A stretch of 64,000 nt of DNA from Paenibacillus sp. FSL K6-0276 (GCF_037977235.1 NZ_CP150276.1:1612001-1676000), one strand, 5' to 3'; counted from the stretch's first letter, positions 53,213 to 62,385 are shown. Made by a program: numbers and translations. Notes: a model not told the origin generated them from the letters alone.

Positions 53213-53320
53213 CATTCATTCATATTGGAGATTGACGGATCGCTGAGCACCGCTCCATAATGTTTGTATAATTATTAATTAGTTAATATATACACAAATG
53301 TTGAAGGGCGGTATTTATTC

Positions 53321-53940
53321 ATGGCAGAGCGGCAATTCTTAACACAGACATTCGCAAAGGTACGATAAACAAAAATATTTACGGACATTTCTCTGAGCAT
53401 CTAGGACGTTGTATTTATGAAGGGATTTAGGTCGGAGAGGATTGACCGATTCCTAACACTAACGGTATTCGTAATGATGTTGTGAAAGCGCTTAAAGAAA
53501 TTCAAATTCCAGTGCTTCGCTGGCCGGGTGGATGTTTCGCGGATGAATATCATTGGAAAGATGGTATTGGAGATCGCGAAGTTCGTAAACGTATGATCAA
53601 TACGCACTGGGCCGGCACGGTTGAGGACAACCATTTTGGTACGCATGAATTTATGGAATTATGTGAGATGCTGGAATGTGAACCTTATATCAACGGTAAT
53701 GTGGGAAGTGGTACGGTTCAAGAGATGTCCGAATGGGTGGAGTATTTAACCTTTGGTGGTGTATCACCGATGTCTGAGCTTCGCCAGCAGAACGGCTATC
53801 AAGAGCCTTGGTCTGTGACTTATTTTGGCGTCGGTAATGAGAACTGGGGCTGCGGTGGGAATATGCGTCCAGAATATTATGCAGATCTTTATCGCCAATA
53901 TCAGACGTATGTTCGTAATTATGGGGACCCTTCATTTAAG
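53321..53940 (+). pseudogene. GH51 alpha-L-arabinofuranosidase, 5' lesions and 3' truncated
   Basis: Reading across frames gives [34 protein letters not shown], then stop codons where TGG (TAG at 53428-53430) and a Ser codon (TGA near 53444) would be. The frame then continues [20 protein letters not shown] and [20 protein letters not shown], the latter holding the acid/base Glu. It stops at about residue 210 of a usual ~490, so the nucleophile Glu region is gone. A frameshift lies in the first 15 codons. It once diverged from the ArsR-type regulator now at 54103. Confidence 0.88.
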
Positions 53941-53960
53941 GTGAAAAAAGGTAAAATAAG

Positions 53961-54004
53961 AGCCGCATTCGACTCTCCTGTGGGAGGTGAATGCGGCTTT
54001 ATTC
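53961..54004 (+). terminator. Terminator after the GH51 remnant
   Basis: AGCCGCATTC pairs with GAATGCGGCT, with an inner CTCC/GGAG, followed by TTATTCAT. Confidence 0.88.
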
Positions 54005-54005
54005 A

Positions 54006-54104
54006 TGAAATATAAGAAAGTATAAGTTTCACGCTATAGTTTAGGTCTTATATTTTTCAAGAAACGGTTATCGTCTTTAAAAGACGATAACGTCGTTTCT
54101 TCTT
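54006..54104. repeat. Dispersed two-hairpin element, copy D
   Basis: Hairpin 1: AATATAAG and TATA pair with TATA and CTTATATT around the loop AGTTTCACGC. Hairpin 2: GTTATCGTCTTT pairs with AAAGACGATAAC, nested in AAGAAACG / CGTTTCTT. It overlaps the last bases of the ArsR-type gene at 54103. Confidence 0.85.
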
Positions 54105-55011
54105 AGGTATCTGTGTAGAACAGCTCAACGATTAGATCGTCATTATAGTTGCCAAAGCCTTTGCCAAAAAGGGTAATCCCGCCAATATGCTCGGAATCAT
54201 CATCGACGGAAAGCTTGAAAGTCCATTGCTTGTTGCGGATGTTCACTTGATCCAGCGTAACGTCGGACAGTTTCAAACCATCCATAAATGTACCTTTAGG
54301 TGTAATGCGCAGCTGTTTAAGTAGGCCGTATTGGTTCGTGAGTGCTGGCCACCAAGCCGGCGTGTATTTGCCACGTCTATCTCCGTAGTCACCGGGACTT
54401 GTCCAGAATCCAAGCTGCACTCCGTTCAGTGTGAAAGTGATATCCGAGGGCCAATTATTATTAATGGAAGGCGCTTCGGAAGCAATTTCCATTGTAATGA
54501 TTAGCTCCTCTGGCTGTTGACTGGAGAGAAGGAAGTTAGGGATTTTATATTCGATATATCCTTTACCGAACCAAAGAATGCCAGCATTCATACGCTCGAG
54601 ATCCCAGAAATAGCGTGGATCATCAAAGCTACCAATCACTTGCTCTGTAGTTGCAAGACCGCAGGTAGGCTCGATCAGGAAGTCGGAATAATGTCCCACA
54701 GGAATTTCCTTGCGGTAGCTTTTGCGCTCATTGATTTGTCTGCCTGGAAAGGTGATTTCTGCACTTTCAGCAGCTAGTGTACAGATCTTTTGCAAACCAC
54801 TTCGTCCAGGCGCCATATGTGTCTGGATAAGTCCTGCAGCTTCCAGCTTGCGCACATGCATAGTCATAATGGCGCTGCTCAAATTTACTGCCCCGGCCAA
54901 TTCCTTGACATTCATAGGCTTCTCGGCAAGCAAACGCAACAGGTGTAGACGTACTGAGCTGGCTAAAGCTTCGTAGACGGGAAGGGATTCCTCCGACAGG
55001 TCAAGTTTCAT
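54103..55011 (-). CDS. ArsR-type regulator with beta-rich sensor-like domain (paralogue)
   Basis: A 302-residue paralogue of the protein at 31846-32802 over its whole length. Its N-terminal HTH is SSVRLHLLRLLAEKPMNVKE with LSSAIMTMHVRKLEAAGLIQ; the C-terminal domain keeps YSDFLIEPTCGLATTEQVIG, then SEAPSINNNWPSDITFTLNG and GFWTSPGDYGDRRGKYTPAW. GGAGG precedes the ATG. The neighbouring glycoside hydrolase genes, GH51 and LamG remnants, are decayed here too. The repeated pairing suggests sugar-responsive control of arabinan or galactan hydrolases. The 55012-55196 gap is AT-rich with no gene. Confidence 0.85.
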   Translation of the reverse strand: MKLDLSEESLPVYEALASSVRLHLLRLLAEKPMNVKELAGAVNLSSAIMTMHVRKLEAAGLIQTHMAPGRSGLQKICTLAAESAEITFPGRQINERKSYRKEIPVGHYSDFLIEPTCGLATTEQVIGSFDDPRYFWDLERMNAGILWFGKGYIEYKIPNFLLSSQQPEELIITMEIASEAPSINNNWPSDITFTLNGVQLGFWTSPGDYGDRRGKYTPAWWPALTNQYGLLKQLRITPKGTFMDGLKLSDVTLDQVNIRNKQWTFKLSVDDDSEHIGGITLFGKGFGNYNDDLIVELFYTDT

Positions 55012-55196
55012 AGATGGCCTCCAATTTAAATTTATAGGCTACTCGATTAAGGGATTTATTAATAACAAAGATTGAATTATCGTTTATTCAAGACGTATAG
55101 TTAATGATTATATTATTTAAATGCTTATTTTACAATACGAAGGTGAGAGATTTTCTGAACGGTCAATCACATCGAGAGAGGTGTTCGAGAAAAAAA

Positions 55197-55222
55197 GAAC
55201 GAAGCCTAAGGCTTCGCTCTCT
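55197..55222 (-). terminator. Terminator of the LamG remnant gene
   Basis: On the minus strand CGAAGCC pairs with GGCTTCG around TTA, followed by TTCTTTTTTT. Confidence 0.75.
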
Positions 55223-55240
55223 TTCTAAATCATGATTCTA

Positions 55241-55660
55241 TTAATTTACATTCGAGAAGCCCTCACCAGAGAATTGCTCACCTCCGTCGAGGTAGACCTT
55301 CACGGTACCATTGTTGACCGTAAACGCTGCATGTGTCCATTTATTTTCTGGAATCTTCATAGCGGAAATAGCGTCATATCATGCCTCACCGGACCATAGA
55401 AGCGTTTTACCCCCGCCGTTCTGTGGAACGAAGCTAATCCAGTTGTTTATCGAAGCAGCACCAAAGAAAGTTGTCGTTGCATCAGTAAGCTGCTCAAGGT
55501 TTAACCACATAGATACTGTATAAGTATTGCTGTCAATTAATCCATTAGGTAACCGGGTACCGGAAACACCGTTAAATACTGCGGCTTGATCGGCGACACG
55601 GTTGCCGTATGTGATGTTGCCTACTGTTGGAGCATCCCTTTTTTTATAATGGAAGATCAC
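55241..55660 (-). pseudogene. LamG-like concanavalin-fold domain remnant
   Basis: The minus strand encodes YGNRVADQAAVFNGVSGTRL, then TYTVSMWLNLEQLTDATTTF and TLLWSGEA; a TGA at about 55380 stands where a Trp is expected. The frame resumes YDAISAMKIPENKWTHAAFT, VNNGTVKVYLDGGEQFSGEG and ends at the original TAA. This is the Laminin_G_3 module often attached to GH43 arabinanases. Everything 5' of it has been replaced by the end of the ABC permease gene, which overlaps it by 17 bases. Confidence 0.82.
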
Positions 55661-56456
55661 GTCGTCTGAACAGCGCTACCCCTAAGGCAAAAGCGAGGAT
55701 ACCGATCAACAGTAACCAACTGGAGACCTGGATCACCTCCACGTTTCCTTGAACGATTTTACCGGGCTGATAGAAGGAGAATAGGGTCAGATAACGTAAC
55801 CCCTCTAGCTTATCGCTTATTTTACCGAGCAGATCCAGAGTAAAGAATCCGAAAGTGATGGCGCCGGAAATTCCAAGCGATTTTTTCTCATCATTACATA
55901 CTGAGGATACGAGAAAGGCAATTCCCCCAACCGAAAAAAACAATAAAAAGGCCACGGTATTCAGCTGAGTAAATCGGCCGATGTTAAATTCATATTCACT
56001 GCCCAGGAACCATGCTTTACCTAAGAATCCGGCTAGTGTGGTTACAGTCATAATCAGAAATAAAGCTGTTATGAGTACAAGCGCCTGCGTGGTGGCTACT
56101 TTTCTACGCGTTGTTGGTGCTATTAGTAAGTATGCCATTGATCCGCGATCCACGAGCCGAGCCATGAGTTGCGTTGACATTTGTACACACACGATAGATA
56201 GAATCAGTACCAGAATAAGTCCGTAATATTCTCCTGAGATAAAAGCTTCAGCACTGGTGAATCCGCTGTTCAACCCAAAGGCTCTACCCACGCCTTCCGG
56301 CATAGCTTTAATGAGGTCATCAATCGCTTGTGTGCTCCCTGCAATCCCCGGATAAAGCCAGATCATAAACAGAATATAGAAGGCAGAACCGAAGGCATAA
56401 TTCATAATCCCTTTCAGGTTCACTCTCATCATTTCCTTATAGAGCGGAAGATTCAT
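55644..56456 (-). CDS. ABC-2 type permease
   Basis: A 270-residue membrane protein with six helices, typical of an ABC-2 exporter half-transporter (GSAFYILFMIWLYPGIAG, VDRGSMAYLLIAPTTRRKVA, LLFFSVGGIAFLVSSVCNDE). Its ATG overlaps the ATPase stop (ATGA). The last residues (FRRRDLPL) run into the LamG remnant, and the stop may be native or newly acquired. Probably exports a lipid, peptide or drug with the upstream ATPase, under TetR control. Confidence 0.88.
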   Translation of the reverse strand: MNLPLYKEMMRVNLKGIMNYAFGSAFYILFMIWLYPGIAGSTQAIDDLIKAMPEGVGRAFGLNSGFTSAEAFISGEYYGLILVLILSIVCVQMSTQLMARLVDRGSMAYLLIAPTTRRKVATTQALVLITALFLIMTVTTLAGFLGKAWFLGSEYEFNIGRFTQLNTVAFLLFFSVGGIAFLVSSVCNDEKKSLGISGAITFGFFTLDLLGKISDKLEGLRYLTLFSFYQPGKIVQGNVEVIQVSSWLLLIGILAFALGVALFRRRDLPL

Positions 56457-57340
56457 TGTACGGCCCCCTCACGGTCATAATAGTCCATGAAAATGTCCTC
56501 TAGATTCTGCGTGAACACATCCATGCTGCGGATATTATATTTTCCGGTTTCCTGGATGAATCGATCGTAATTGCCCTGAACGGCAATGCGGACCATATTC
56601 CCTTCACGAGCTTCCACTTGCAGGCCGGAGGCGGCAAAATGTTCTGCATCTGCACTATTTGCGAAAACAACCTCAAACAGCTTCCGTTGCATCGATTGTA
56701 GTTCATGGATATCTTTTACAGTGATGATACGTCCGTCTTTAATGATCGCTGCACGGTCACAGGTGCGTTCAATTTCTTGAAAGCTGTGAGAGGACATTAG
56801 AAAGGTGGTTCCGGCTGATTTTTCCTCCAAAACGAGATCTATAAATACCTTTTGCATAAGTGGGTCGAGACCCGAGGTGGGCTCATCCAGAATAATGACT
56901 TCAGGATTATGCATGAAAGCTGCGACAATGCCAACTTTTTGCTTCATTCCCTTTGACATTTTGCGGATCGGTGTTGCGGCATCAAATTGCAGTCGTTCAA
57001 TCAGGCGGTCACGTTTGGTAGTGTTCTTCATCCCTTGCATGCCAGACATGAATTTAAGAAAGGAAATGCCTGTCATCCCGTCAAAAAAATTGATTTCACC
57101 GGGTAGATAGCCGATATGCTTCTGGACCGTGCCCTGTGCTTTCCATACATCAAGTCCATGAATGCTCGCATAACCTTGGTCCGGTATCATAAATCCCATG
57201 ATATGTCTTATGGTCGTTGATTTACCTGCACCGTTAGGCCCCAGAAATCCAAACACCTCGCCTTTATTTACGGTAAACGTTACATCTTCGATTCCTTTGC
57301 CATTCGAAAAACGTTTGGTTAAGCCTTCAACTACAAGCAT
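56453..57340 (-). CDS. ABC transporter ATP-binding protein
   Basis: The ATG at 57340 (MLVVEGLTKRFSNGKGIEDV), with GGGGGTGG upstream, is preferred over an ATG 51 bases earlier. The 295-residue ATPase has Walker A GFLGPNGAGKSTT, Q-loop GYLPGEINFFDG, the signature MSKGMKQKVG and Walker B VIILDEPTSGLDPL, with a C-terminal extension of about 80 residues. Partner of the overlapping permease. Confidence 0.93.
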   Translation of the reverse strand: MLVVEGLTKRFSNGKGIEDVTFTVNKGEVFGFLGPNGAGKSTTIRHIMGFMIPDQGYASIHGLDVWKAQGTVQKHIGYLPGEINFFDGMTGISFLKFMSGMQGMKNTTKRDRLIERLQFDAATPIRKMSKGMKQKVGIVAAFMHNPEVIILDEPTSGLDPLMQKVFIDLVLEEKSAGTTFLMSSHSFQEIERTCDRAAIIKDGRIITVKDIHELQSMQRKLFEVVFANSADAEHFAASGLQVEAREGNMVRIAVQGNYDRFIQETGKYNIRSMDVFTQNLEDIFMDYYDREGAVQ

Positions 57341-57432
57341 GCCGCCACCCCCGCTGCAAAATAATGAACTATTATTAATTGGATATTTCATATGTTATAT
57401 TATTCCTAGTGATTAACGAAGTCAATGAAATT

Positions 57433-57460
57433 ATGAAATAATTGATTGTAAATATTTCAT
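57433..57460. promoter_or_regulatory. Putative TetR operator between divergent ABC and TetR genes
   Basis: ATGAAATA (57433-57440) and TATTTCAT (57453-57460) form a perfect 8-bp inverted repeat with a 12-base spacer, just before the TetR start. Binding is inferred from position. Confidence 0.6.
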
Positions 57461-57479
57461 TAAGTTAAGGGTGGATAGC

Positions 57480-58079
57480 ATGAACGGATTTGAGAAAAGA
57501 GCAGCTCAGATAAAACTCAAAATTATGAAGACTACCATGGATATGCTCAAGAACTGGGAGCCCAAACGCCTCAGGATCGTAGACATTGCGAAAGAAGCAG
57601 GAGTCTCGCAGGTGACGATTTATAATTATTTTGGCAGCAAGGAAGCACTGCTTAGTGAGTCCTTTAAGGATTTTGTAGAGAAGGCCATTCGCGAATTTGA
57701 AGATTACATTAATGGAGAGCATTCTCTAAAAGAGATTATTGAATACATTATGACTATGGAAAGAGAAACCTACAGTTCATTGTCTCCCACGACTGTGAAG
57801 GAGCTTATGGTTGAGGACCAGGAAATGTTTCGTTATATTGAAGAACGGTATGCGAACGACGTTTTACCGCTGATGATCAAGATGGTGGAGGATGGCAAAG
57901 CGCGAGGAGAAATCTCAAATAAAGTGTCCACCAAAGGGATTCTTTCATTTATAGGAATGTACATGCGAAGTTCGGAGGAAATGCTAGATGAAGCCAGCAA
58001 ACAAGAAGATATAGATGCCTTCTTGGAGGAAGCCATCCATCTCTTCTTCTATGGCATTTGCGGGCGGGAGCAGGAGTAG
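57480..58079 (+). CDS. TetR-family regulator
   Basis: AAGGGTGG precedes the ATG at 57480; the GTG at 57471 overlaps it. The 199-residue protein has the TetR HTH (LRIVDIAKEAGVSQVTIYNY, then FGSKEALLSESF) and a helical ligand domain rich in acidic residues. It diverges from the ABC exporter genes, whose expression it most likely represses together with its own. Confidence 0.9.
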   Translation: MNGFEKRAAQIKLKIMKTTMDMLKNWEPKRLRIVDIAKEAGVSQVTIYNYFGSKEALLSESFKDFVEKAIREFEDYINGEHSLKEIIEYIMTMERETYSSLSPTTVKELMVEDQEMFRYIEERYANDVLPLMIKMVEDGKARGEISNKVSTKGILSFIGMYMRSSEEMLDEASKQEDIDAFLEEAIHLFFYGICGREQE

Positions 58080-58110
58080 CACGAGCTATTAGAGCCTGGT
58101 CCCTAATTCA

Positions 58111-59607
58111 TCATGGGAAAAGCGGATTTCCCGTCATCCCTACCCACAGCTCGGATTGTTCAAGCTGTGCTGCGAGCTGTAGCAGTAAATCTTCCCGGCC
58201 TTTCGCAGCCATTACCTGTACACCTATCGGCAGGCCTTCTGGTGACATATGGACGGGAACACTCATTGCCGGTTGGCCCGTTAGATTCGCGAGCTGAGTG
58301 AACGGTGTATAGGTTAGGCTTGGCTCAAACATATCATAAATCATTCGTTGCTGCTCCTCTTTCGGCAATTCACTTACATGTAATAGATTCGCTATCTCTT
58401 CAGATTTATGAGTTAACTCGCCAATTTTGGGAGCAGAGTCTGCATTAGTTGGCGTGATATATAGATCGTATCGATTAAGCAGACCTGCCATTTGAGCGGC
58501 TGCAATATCCCATTCATCCAAACTATGCACAAATTCAGCCGCAGAGACTTTTCTTCCGGCTTCCCCGAGGACCCAAGTGACGATATCTACTTCACTGGCA
58601 GTAATGGAACGTCCCATCATTTTTTCCAGCGATACGAACATCGCTGCCACTTCCCCAGTATTCATCGTATAGTAATTCTCCATCAGCCTTACACCATTAA
58701 CTGGACTCAGCTTTTCTTCAACTTCATAACCCTCAGCTTCGAGCCATCGTACAGTCTTGAGTACAGCAATTACTGCTTCATTAATTACTGGAGTGCCTAC
58801 TGGGGAAGCCGTTGTGAATGCTATGCGTAGTTTTCGCTGTGCAGGCTTGAATAGATCGTCCAGATAGACGCCCGGATATAGGGGGGTCTGAAAAGCAGCC
58901 TCTGGCTGCACGACCTGTAGTAGATCCAGCATAGCGGCACTATCGCGTACGGACCTCGTCAACGCAAAATCAATAGAAGCACCTTGCCATTGACGGCCTA
59001 CACCTGGTCCTACTGGGGTACGTCCACGGGTTGGCTTCAGCCCGAACAAGCCAGTGAACGAGGCAGGGATGCGGATCGAGCCGCCGCCATCACTGGCTCC
59101 CGCTGCCGGAACAATACCAGAAGCCACCGCCGCAGCTGCGCCACCACTCGAACCACCAGGGGAATATTCGGGATTCCACGGATTACGTGCTGGGCCGTGG
59201 AGGACGTTCTCGGTAATATTTTTGAGGCCGAATTCTGGGGTATTCGTATGTCCAAGCGGAATAAAACCGCCGCTTCTGATTCGTGCTACGTAGTTCGAGT
59301 CGCGTCTAGCAATATTGTCTTTCATTAGCAAGGCACCCGAAGTAAGAGGTTCTCCAGCGATAGCTTGGGAGATATCCTTGAGCAGAAAAGGAACGCCCGC
59401 AAATGGGCGAGAGCTATCTTGAGCAGGCATCTCGTCAGCTTCCCTAAGGGCAGCTTCTCTACGAGTGCGTACGACCGCATTAAGGACTGGATTGACTTCA
59501 TCGAGCCGAGCGAAGGCGGCTTCGACAAGCTCACGAGGTGAGACTTCGCGTGCTTTGACAAGCGCAGCTAGTCCTAAAGCGTCATATGTAGAATAAGAAA
59601 AGGACAT
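58111..59607 (-). CDS. Amidase signature family enzyme
   Basis: A 498-residue amidase with the Ser-cisSer-Lys triad: K77 in [11 protein letters not shown]154 in [18 protein letters not shown] and S177 in [14 protein letters not shown]. The C-terminal [40 protein letters not shown] is typical. It could be a 6-aminohexanoate-like or general amide hydrolase; the partners needed for GatA are not present. A single gene. Confidence 0.92.
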   Translation of the reverse strand: MSFSYSTYDALGLAALVKAREVSPRELVEAAFARLDEVNPVLNAVVRTRREAALREADEMPAQDSSRPFAGVPFLLKDISQAIAGEPLTSGALLMKDNIARRDSNYVARIRSGGFIPLGHTNTPEFGLKNITENVLHGPARNPWNPEYSPGGSSGGAAAAVASGIVPAAGASDGGGSIRIPASFTGLFGLKPTRGRTPVGPGVGRQWQGASIDFALTRSVRDSAAMLDLLQVVQPEAAFQTPLYPGVYLDDLFKPAQRKLRIAFTTASPVGTPVINEAVIAVLKTVRWLEAEGYEVEEKLSPVNGVRLMENYYTMNTGEVAAMFVSLEKMMGRSITASEVDIVTWVLGEAGRKVSAAEFVHSLDEWDIAAAQMAGLLNRYDLYITPTNADSAPKIGELTHKSEEIANLLHVSELPKEEQQRMIYDMFEPSLTYTPFTQLANLTGQPAMSVPVHMSPEGLPIGVQVMAAKGREDLLLQLAAQLEQSELWVGMTGNPLFP

Positions 59608-59765
59608 GATAGATAACCTCTTTCGAATAGGAATGAATAGCCTGTCTCTTTTGTATTATACATCTAGCTAGTAATTTTCTGAAAATGGATACCTGACATC
59701 TATCGATTCTTTTTTATGCCTGATTAGGCTATACTAAGTGTTAAATGATCTTATGGGGTGTGCTG

Positions 59766-60233
59766 ATGAAAGAAGATAAATATCAGAATGTTGATGGTCT
59801 AATGGAAGCATTCCAGCAATTTGCGAAGATGAACTGGCGAAAAACTACGATGTGGGGATTGAAGCCAAGCGAGGTGCGAATGCTGGTTTCTTTAAAGCTT
59901 TGCATTGAACGTGAAGGGAAGAAGGGACAGACGGTCTCGGATATTAGCAAGAATCTTAAAGTTACTTCTCCTACGGTTACACAAATGGTCAATAGCCTAA
60001 TTGTACAAGGATATGTAGTTCGTACTGCCGATGCACAGGATCGGAGAATTAGTGAAATCACGCTTACTGAAAAAGGAGAGCATCTGGCTGAAATGGCTGT
60101 TGCGAAATCCCGAAAAACCTTTAAAGGAATGATTGATTATCTGGGCAAGGAGCAAACCGATACATTAATGGAGCTGTTAAACGGAGTTTACGATTATTTC
60201 GAAGAATTGAACGAACAGCAAAGTGAATCCTAA
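59766..60233 (+). CDS. MarR-family regulator
   Basis: GGGGTG six bases before the ATG at 59766 (MKEDKYQNVDG) sets the start. The 155-residue protein has the MarR winged helix: VSDISKNLKVTSPTVTQMVN, SLIVQGYVVRTADAQDRRIS, EITLTEKGEHLAEMA. Related to the MarR at 61810. It converges on the deleted MFS gene, sharing a terminator. Confidence 0.9.
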   Translation: MKEDKYQNVDGLMEAFQQFAKMNWRKTTMWGLKPSEVRMLVSLKLCIEREGKKGQTVSDISKNLKVTSPTVTQMVNSLIVQGYVVRTADAQDRRISEITLTEKGEHLAEMAVAKSRKTFKGMIDYLGKEQTDTLMELLNGVYDYFEELNEQQSES

Positions 60234-60250
60234 TCCTTCATATAAAAAAA

Positions 60251-60290
60251 GAGGTGTCGCACAGCCTAAGCTGTTTACGGACATCTCTAA
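60251..60290. terminator. Bidirectional terminator, MarR / MFS remnant
   Basis: GAGGTGTC pairs with GACATCTC, with inner ACAGC/GCTGT; flanked by an A run on the left and T-containing sequence on the right. Confidence 0.8.
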
Positions 60291-60307
60291 TGGAAGGTTA
60301 TTTGTGA

Positions 60308-61592
60308 TTAATGTGTAGCAGGTACAGACTTTTCAAGGTTTTTGCTTCCGCTTTTTCCCTCTGCGGTTACCTCCATTTTTTTCTCACCACTACGTAACGG
60401 AATCTCTTTAAGGAACACTACAAGCAGTGCTGCGATAAGTAGCAGCGCCGTACCGCTTAAGAATACAACCGTCAGGGAATCGCTTAGTGCGTTCCGCAGC
60501 ATCTCTATTAATTGATTGAAGAGCGGCCATAGCAATGTTGCTCATAAAGGCCATTATGATCATGGCTGCAACCATAAATGGCATACCAATCAGGGCATAA
60601 CGTTTGTATTTACCTGATTTGGAGATCCATCTTCCCACAAGCGTACTAAGTACAATCATTGCAAGTGACATCGGCATATTAATAAATCCGGAGTTGGTTG
60701 GGGAGACGCCTTCTACACCTTGGACAAAGAACGGTAGATAGATCATTGCGCCCATCATACCGGCATTCATCAGGAAGCCGACAATCATTGAGATGGTTAC
60801 GATGGAATTCTTAAATAAGGATAATGGTAATACTGGGCTTTTAGCTTTTCGTTCAATCAGAATCAAAATGATGACTCCCAGAATAGATGCCCCGAACAAG
60901 CTGAGAATTTCTGGAGAACCCCAGTCATATTTTGTTCCCGCCCATGAAAATCCGAGCAAGAGTGCAACAATGGTAAGGGAAAGGAAAATGGAGCCTAAAT
61001 AGTCGATGGATTCAGAGGTGGAGCGTGCAGTTTTAGGGAACATTCTCCAAATCATAAAGAAAGCCACGATACCGAAAGGTAGGAAGATCCAGAAGATCCA
61101 TTTCCAGGCCATGTGATCCACCATGAAGCCGCCAAGGGTAGGACCAATTACGCTAGAGAAACCAAATATGGCCATCATAATTCCAGTCCACTTGGCTCTC
61201 TCTCTAGGAGCGAACAAATCACCTACAGCGGTTACGGTAGCCGACATTAAAATCCCGCCGCCTAGACCTTGAATCCCGCGATAAGTGATCATTTGAAAAA
61301 TATTGGTCGACAATCCGGACAGGAAAGCCCCTATAATAAAAATAATGATCCCTGCTAAGAGGAATGGCTTTCTCCCATAAATATCGGATAATTTACCGAC
61401 AAGTACGGTAGCGATTGTAGAGGTGAGCATATAGATGGTGATTACCCAGGTATAATGTTCAATTCCTCCAAGCATCGCAATAATTCGGGGCATTGCAGTG
61501 CCCACAATCGTCTGGTTGATTGCTGCGAAAAACATAGCCGCCATTAAAGCAATCATAATTGTAACTTTCTTTTTCTGAGTGAGATGCTCCAG
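60308..61592 (-). pseudogene. DHA2-family MFS drug exporter, internally deleted and frameshifted
   Basis: The 5' part gives about ten membrane helices of a 14-helix DHA2 pump, with AAINQTIVGTAMPRIIAMLG, VGKLSDIYGRKPFL (motif A) and GFSSVIGPTLGGFMVD (motif C). Near 60540, after ALIGMPFMVAAMIIMAFMSN, the frame breaks; the C-terminal end (LFNQLIEMLRNALSDSLTVV, FLKEIPLRSGEKK) continues in another frame to 60308. About 110 residues are lost. A CTG at 61592, nine bases after AAAGGAGAGG, probably was the start; the first ATG is at 61556. It diverges from a MarR gene. Confidence 0.82.
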
Positions 61593-61624
61593 AGCTATTC
61601 CTCTCCTTTAACTTCTATATATTG

Positions 61625-61666
61625 TAGTTTGGGAATTCACGTCTTAATAATTAGGTAGCCAAACTA
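61625..61666. promoter_or_regulatory. Inverted repeat in the MFS/MarR divergent promoter region
   Basis: TAGTTTGG (61625-61632) and CCAAACTA (61659-61666) are exact inverted copies separated by 26 bases. They could be two half-sites or two operators for the MarR protein next door. Confidence 0.45.
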
Positions 61667-61774
61667 TCATTTATGTATAATACACAAATCCATCGTTTAT
61701 CACAATAGTTTAATTATTAAATTTTTATCTAATAAGAATGTGATTTGGACTTGATTTTTTGGAAATAGGTAAGT

Positions 61775-61788
61775 AATCTAATTAGATT
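61775..61788. promoter_or_regulatory. Palindrome just upstream of the MarR gene, likely autoregulatory site
   Basis: AATCTAATTAGATT is a perfect 14-bp palindrome ending about 11 bases before the ribosome binding site. Its size suits a MarR dimer. Confidence 0.5.
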
Positions 61789-61809
61789 GAGTTAAATTGG
61801 AGGTGCCCT

Positions 61810-62331
61810 ATGGATACTCAAAATAGTCAAGAGCAGAAGCTAATCATAGCATTTGAAAATATTAAACGTTTGACGGCTCGTCCGTCCTCGAAGGAAGCTA
61901 TTTCGTATAGAGAATTTATGATGATGTATGTCATAAACAATTTGATGAAGCGAAAGAAGCTTTCAGACGAAGTCGAAGAGCAGCAGGGAGTCATGATTTC
62001 CAGATTAAGCGACCTGCTCCAAATTAGCAGACCTACTGCGACACAAATGGTTAACAGTTTGGAGGAGAAGGGTTACGTGGTGCGAACAACGTCCGATACA
62101 GATCGGCGAGTTGTATATATTGGTCTGACGAATAAAGGGGAGCAGATTTATGATACACAGATGGCTACTTTTTCTGGTATTCTAAGTGAAGTCACGGAAA
62201 AAGTAGGTAAGAAAGAGATCGACCAGTTGATTTTTCTGTGTGATCGTTTTCAAGAAGCGGTGCATGAAGTTAGAAGCCGCCAGTTTTTTACTCCATCCGA
62301 TGAAGCTCCGCTCGTTATGGATTCCGTATAG
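61810..62331 (+). CDS. MarR-family regulator
   Basis: GGAGGTG precedes the ATG. The 173-residue protein has the MarR winged helix (ISRLSDLLQISRPTATQMVN, SLEEKGYVVRTTSDTDRRVV, YIGLTNKGEQIYDTQ). It diverges from the deleted MFS pump gene, probably its former target. Confidence 0.9.
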   Translation: MDTQNSQEQKLIIAFENIKRLTARPSSKEAISYREFMMMYVINNLMKRKKLSDEVEEQQGVMISRLSDLLQISRPTATQMVNSLEEKGYVVRTTSDTDRRVVYIGLTNKGEQIYDTQMATFSGILSEVTEKVGKKEIDQLIFLCDRFQEAVHEVRSRQFFTPSDEAPLVMDSV

Positions 62332-62341
62332 CAACCATTAC

Positions 62342-62385
62342 AAAAAGATATTTCGGTGCTTCTGACCGGAACGTCTTTTTTCTGC
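62342..62385 (+). terminator. Terminator after the MarR gene
   Basis: AAAGAtaTTTCGG pairs imperfectly with CCGGAAcgTCTTT, followed by six T. Confidence 0.6.

Noticed and set aside
60308..60535. Separate 75-residue C-terminal MFS protein
   Set aside because: It has no ribosome binding site and is the frameshifted tail of the deleted pump.
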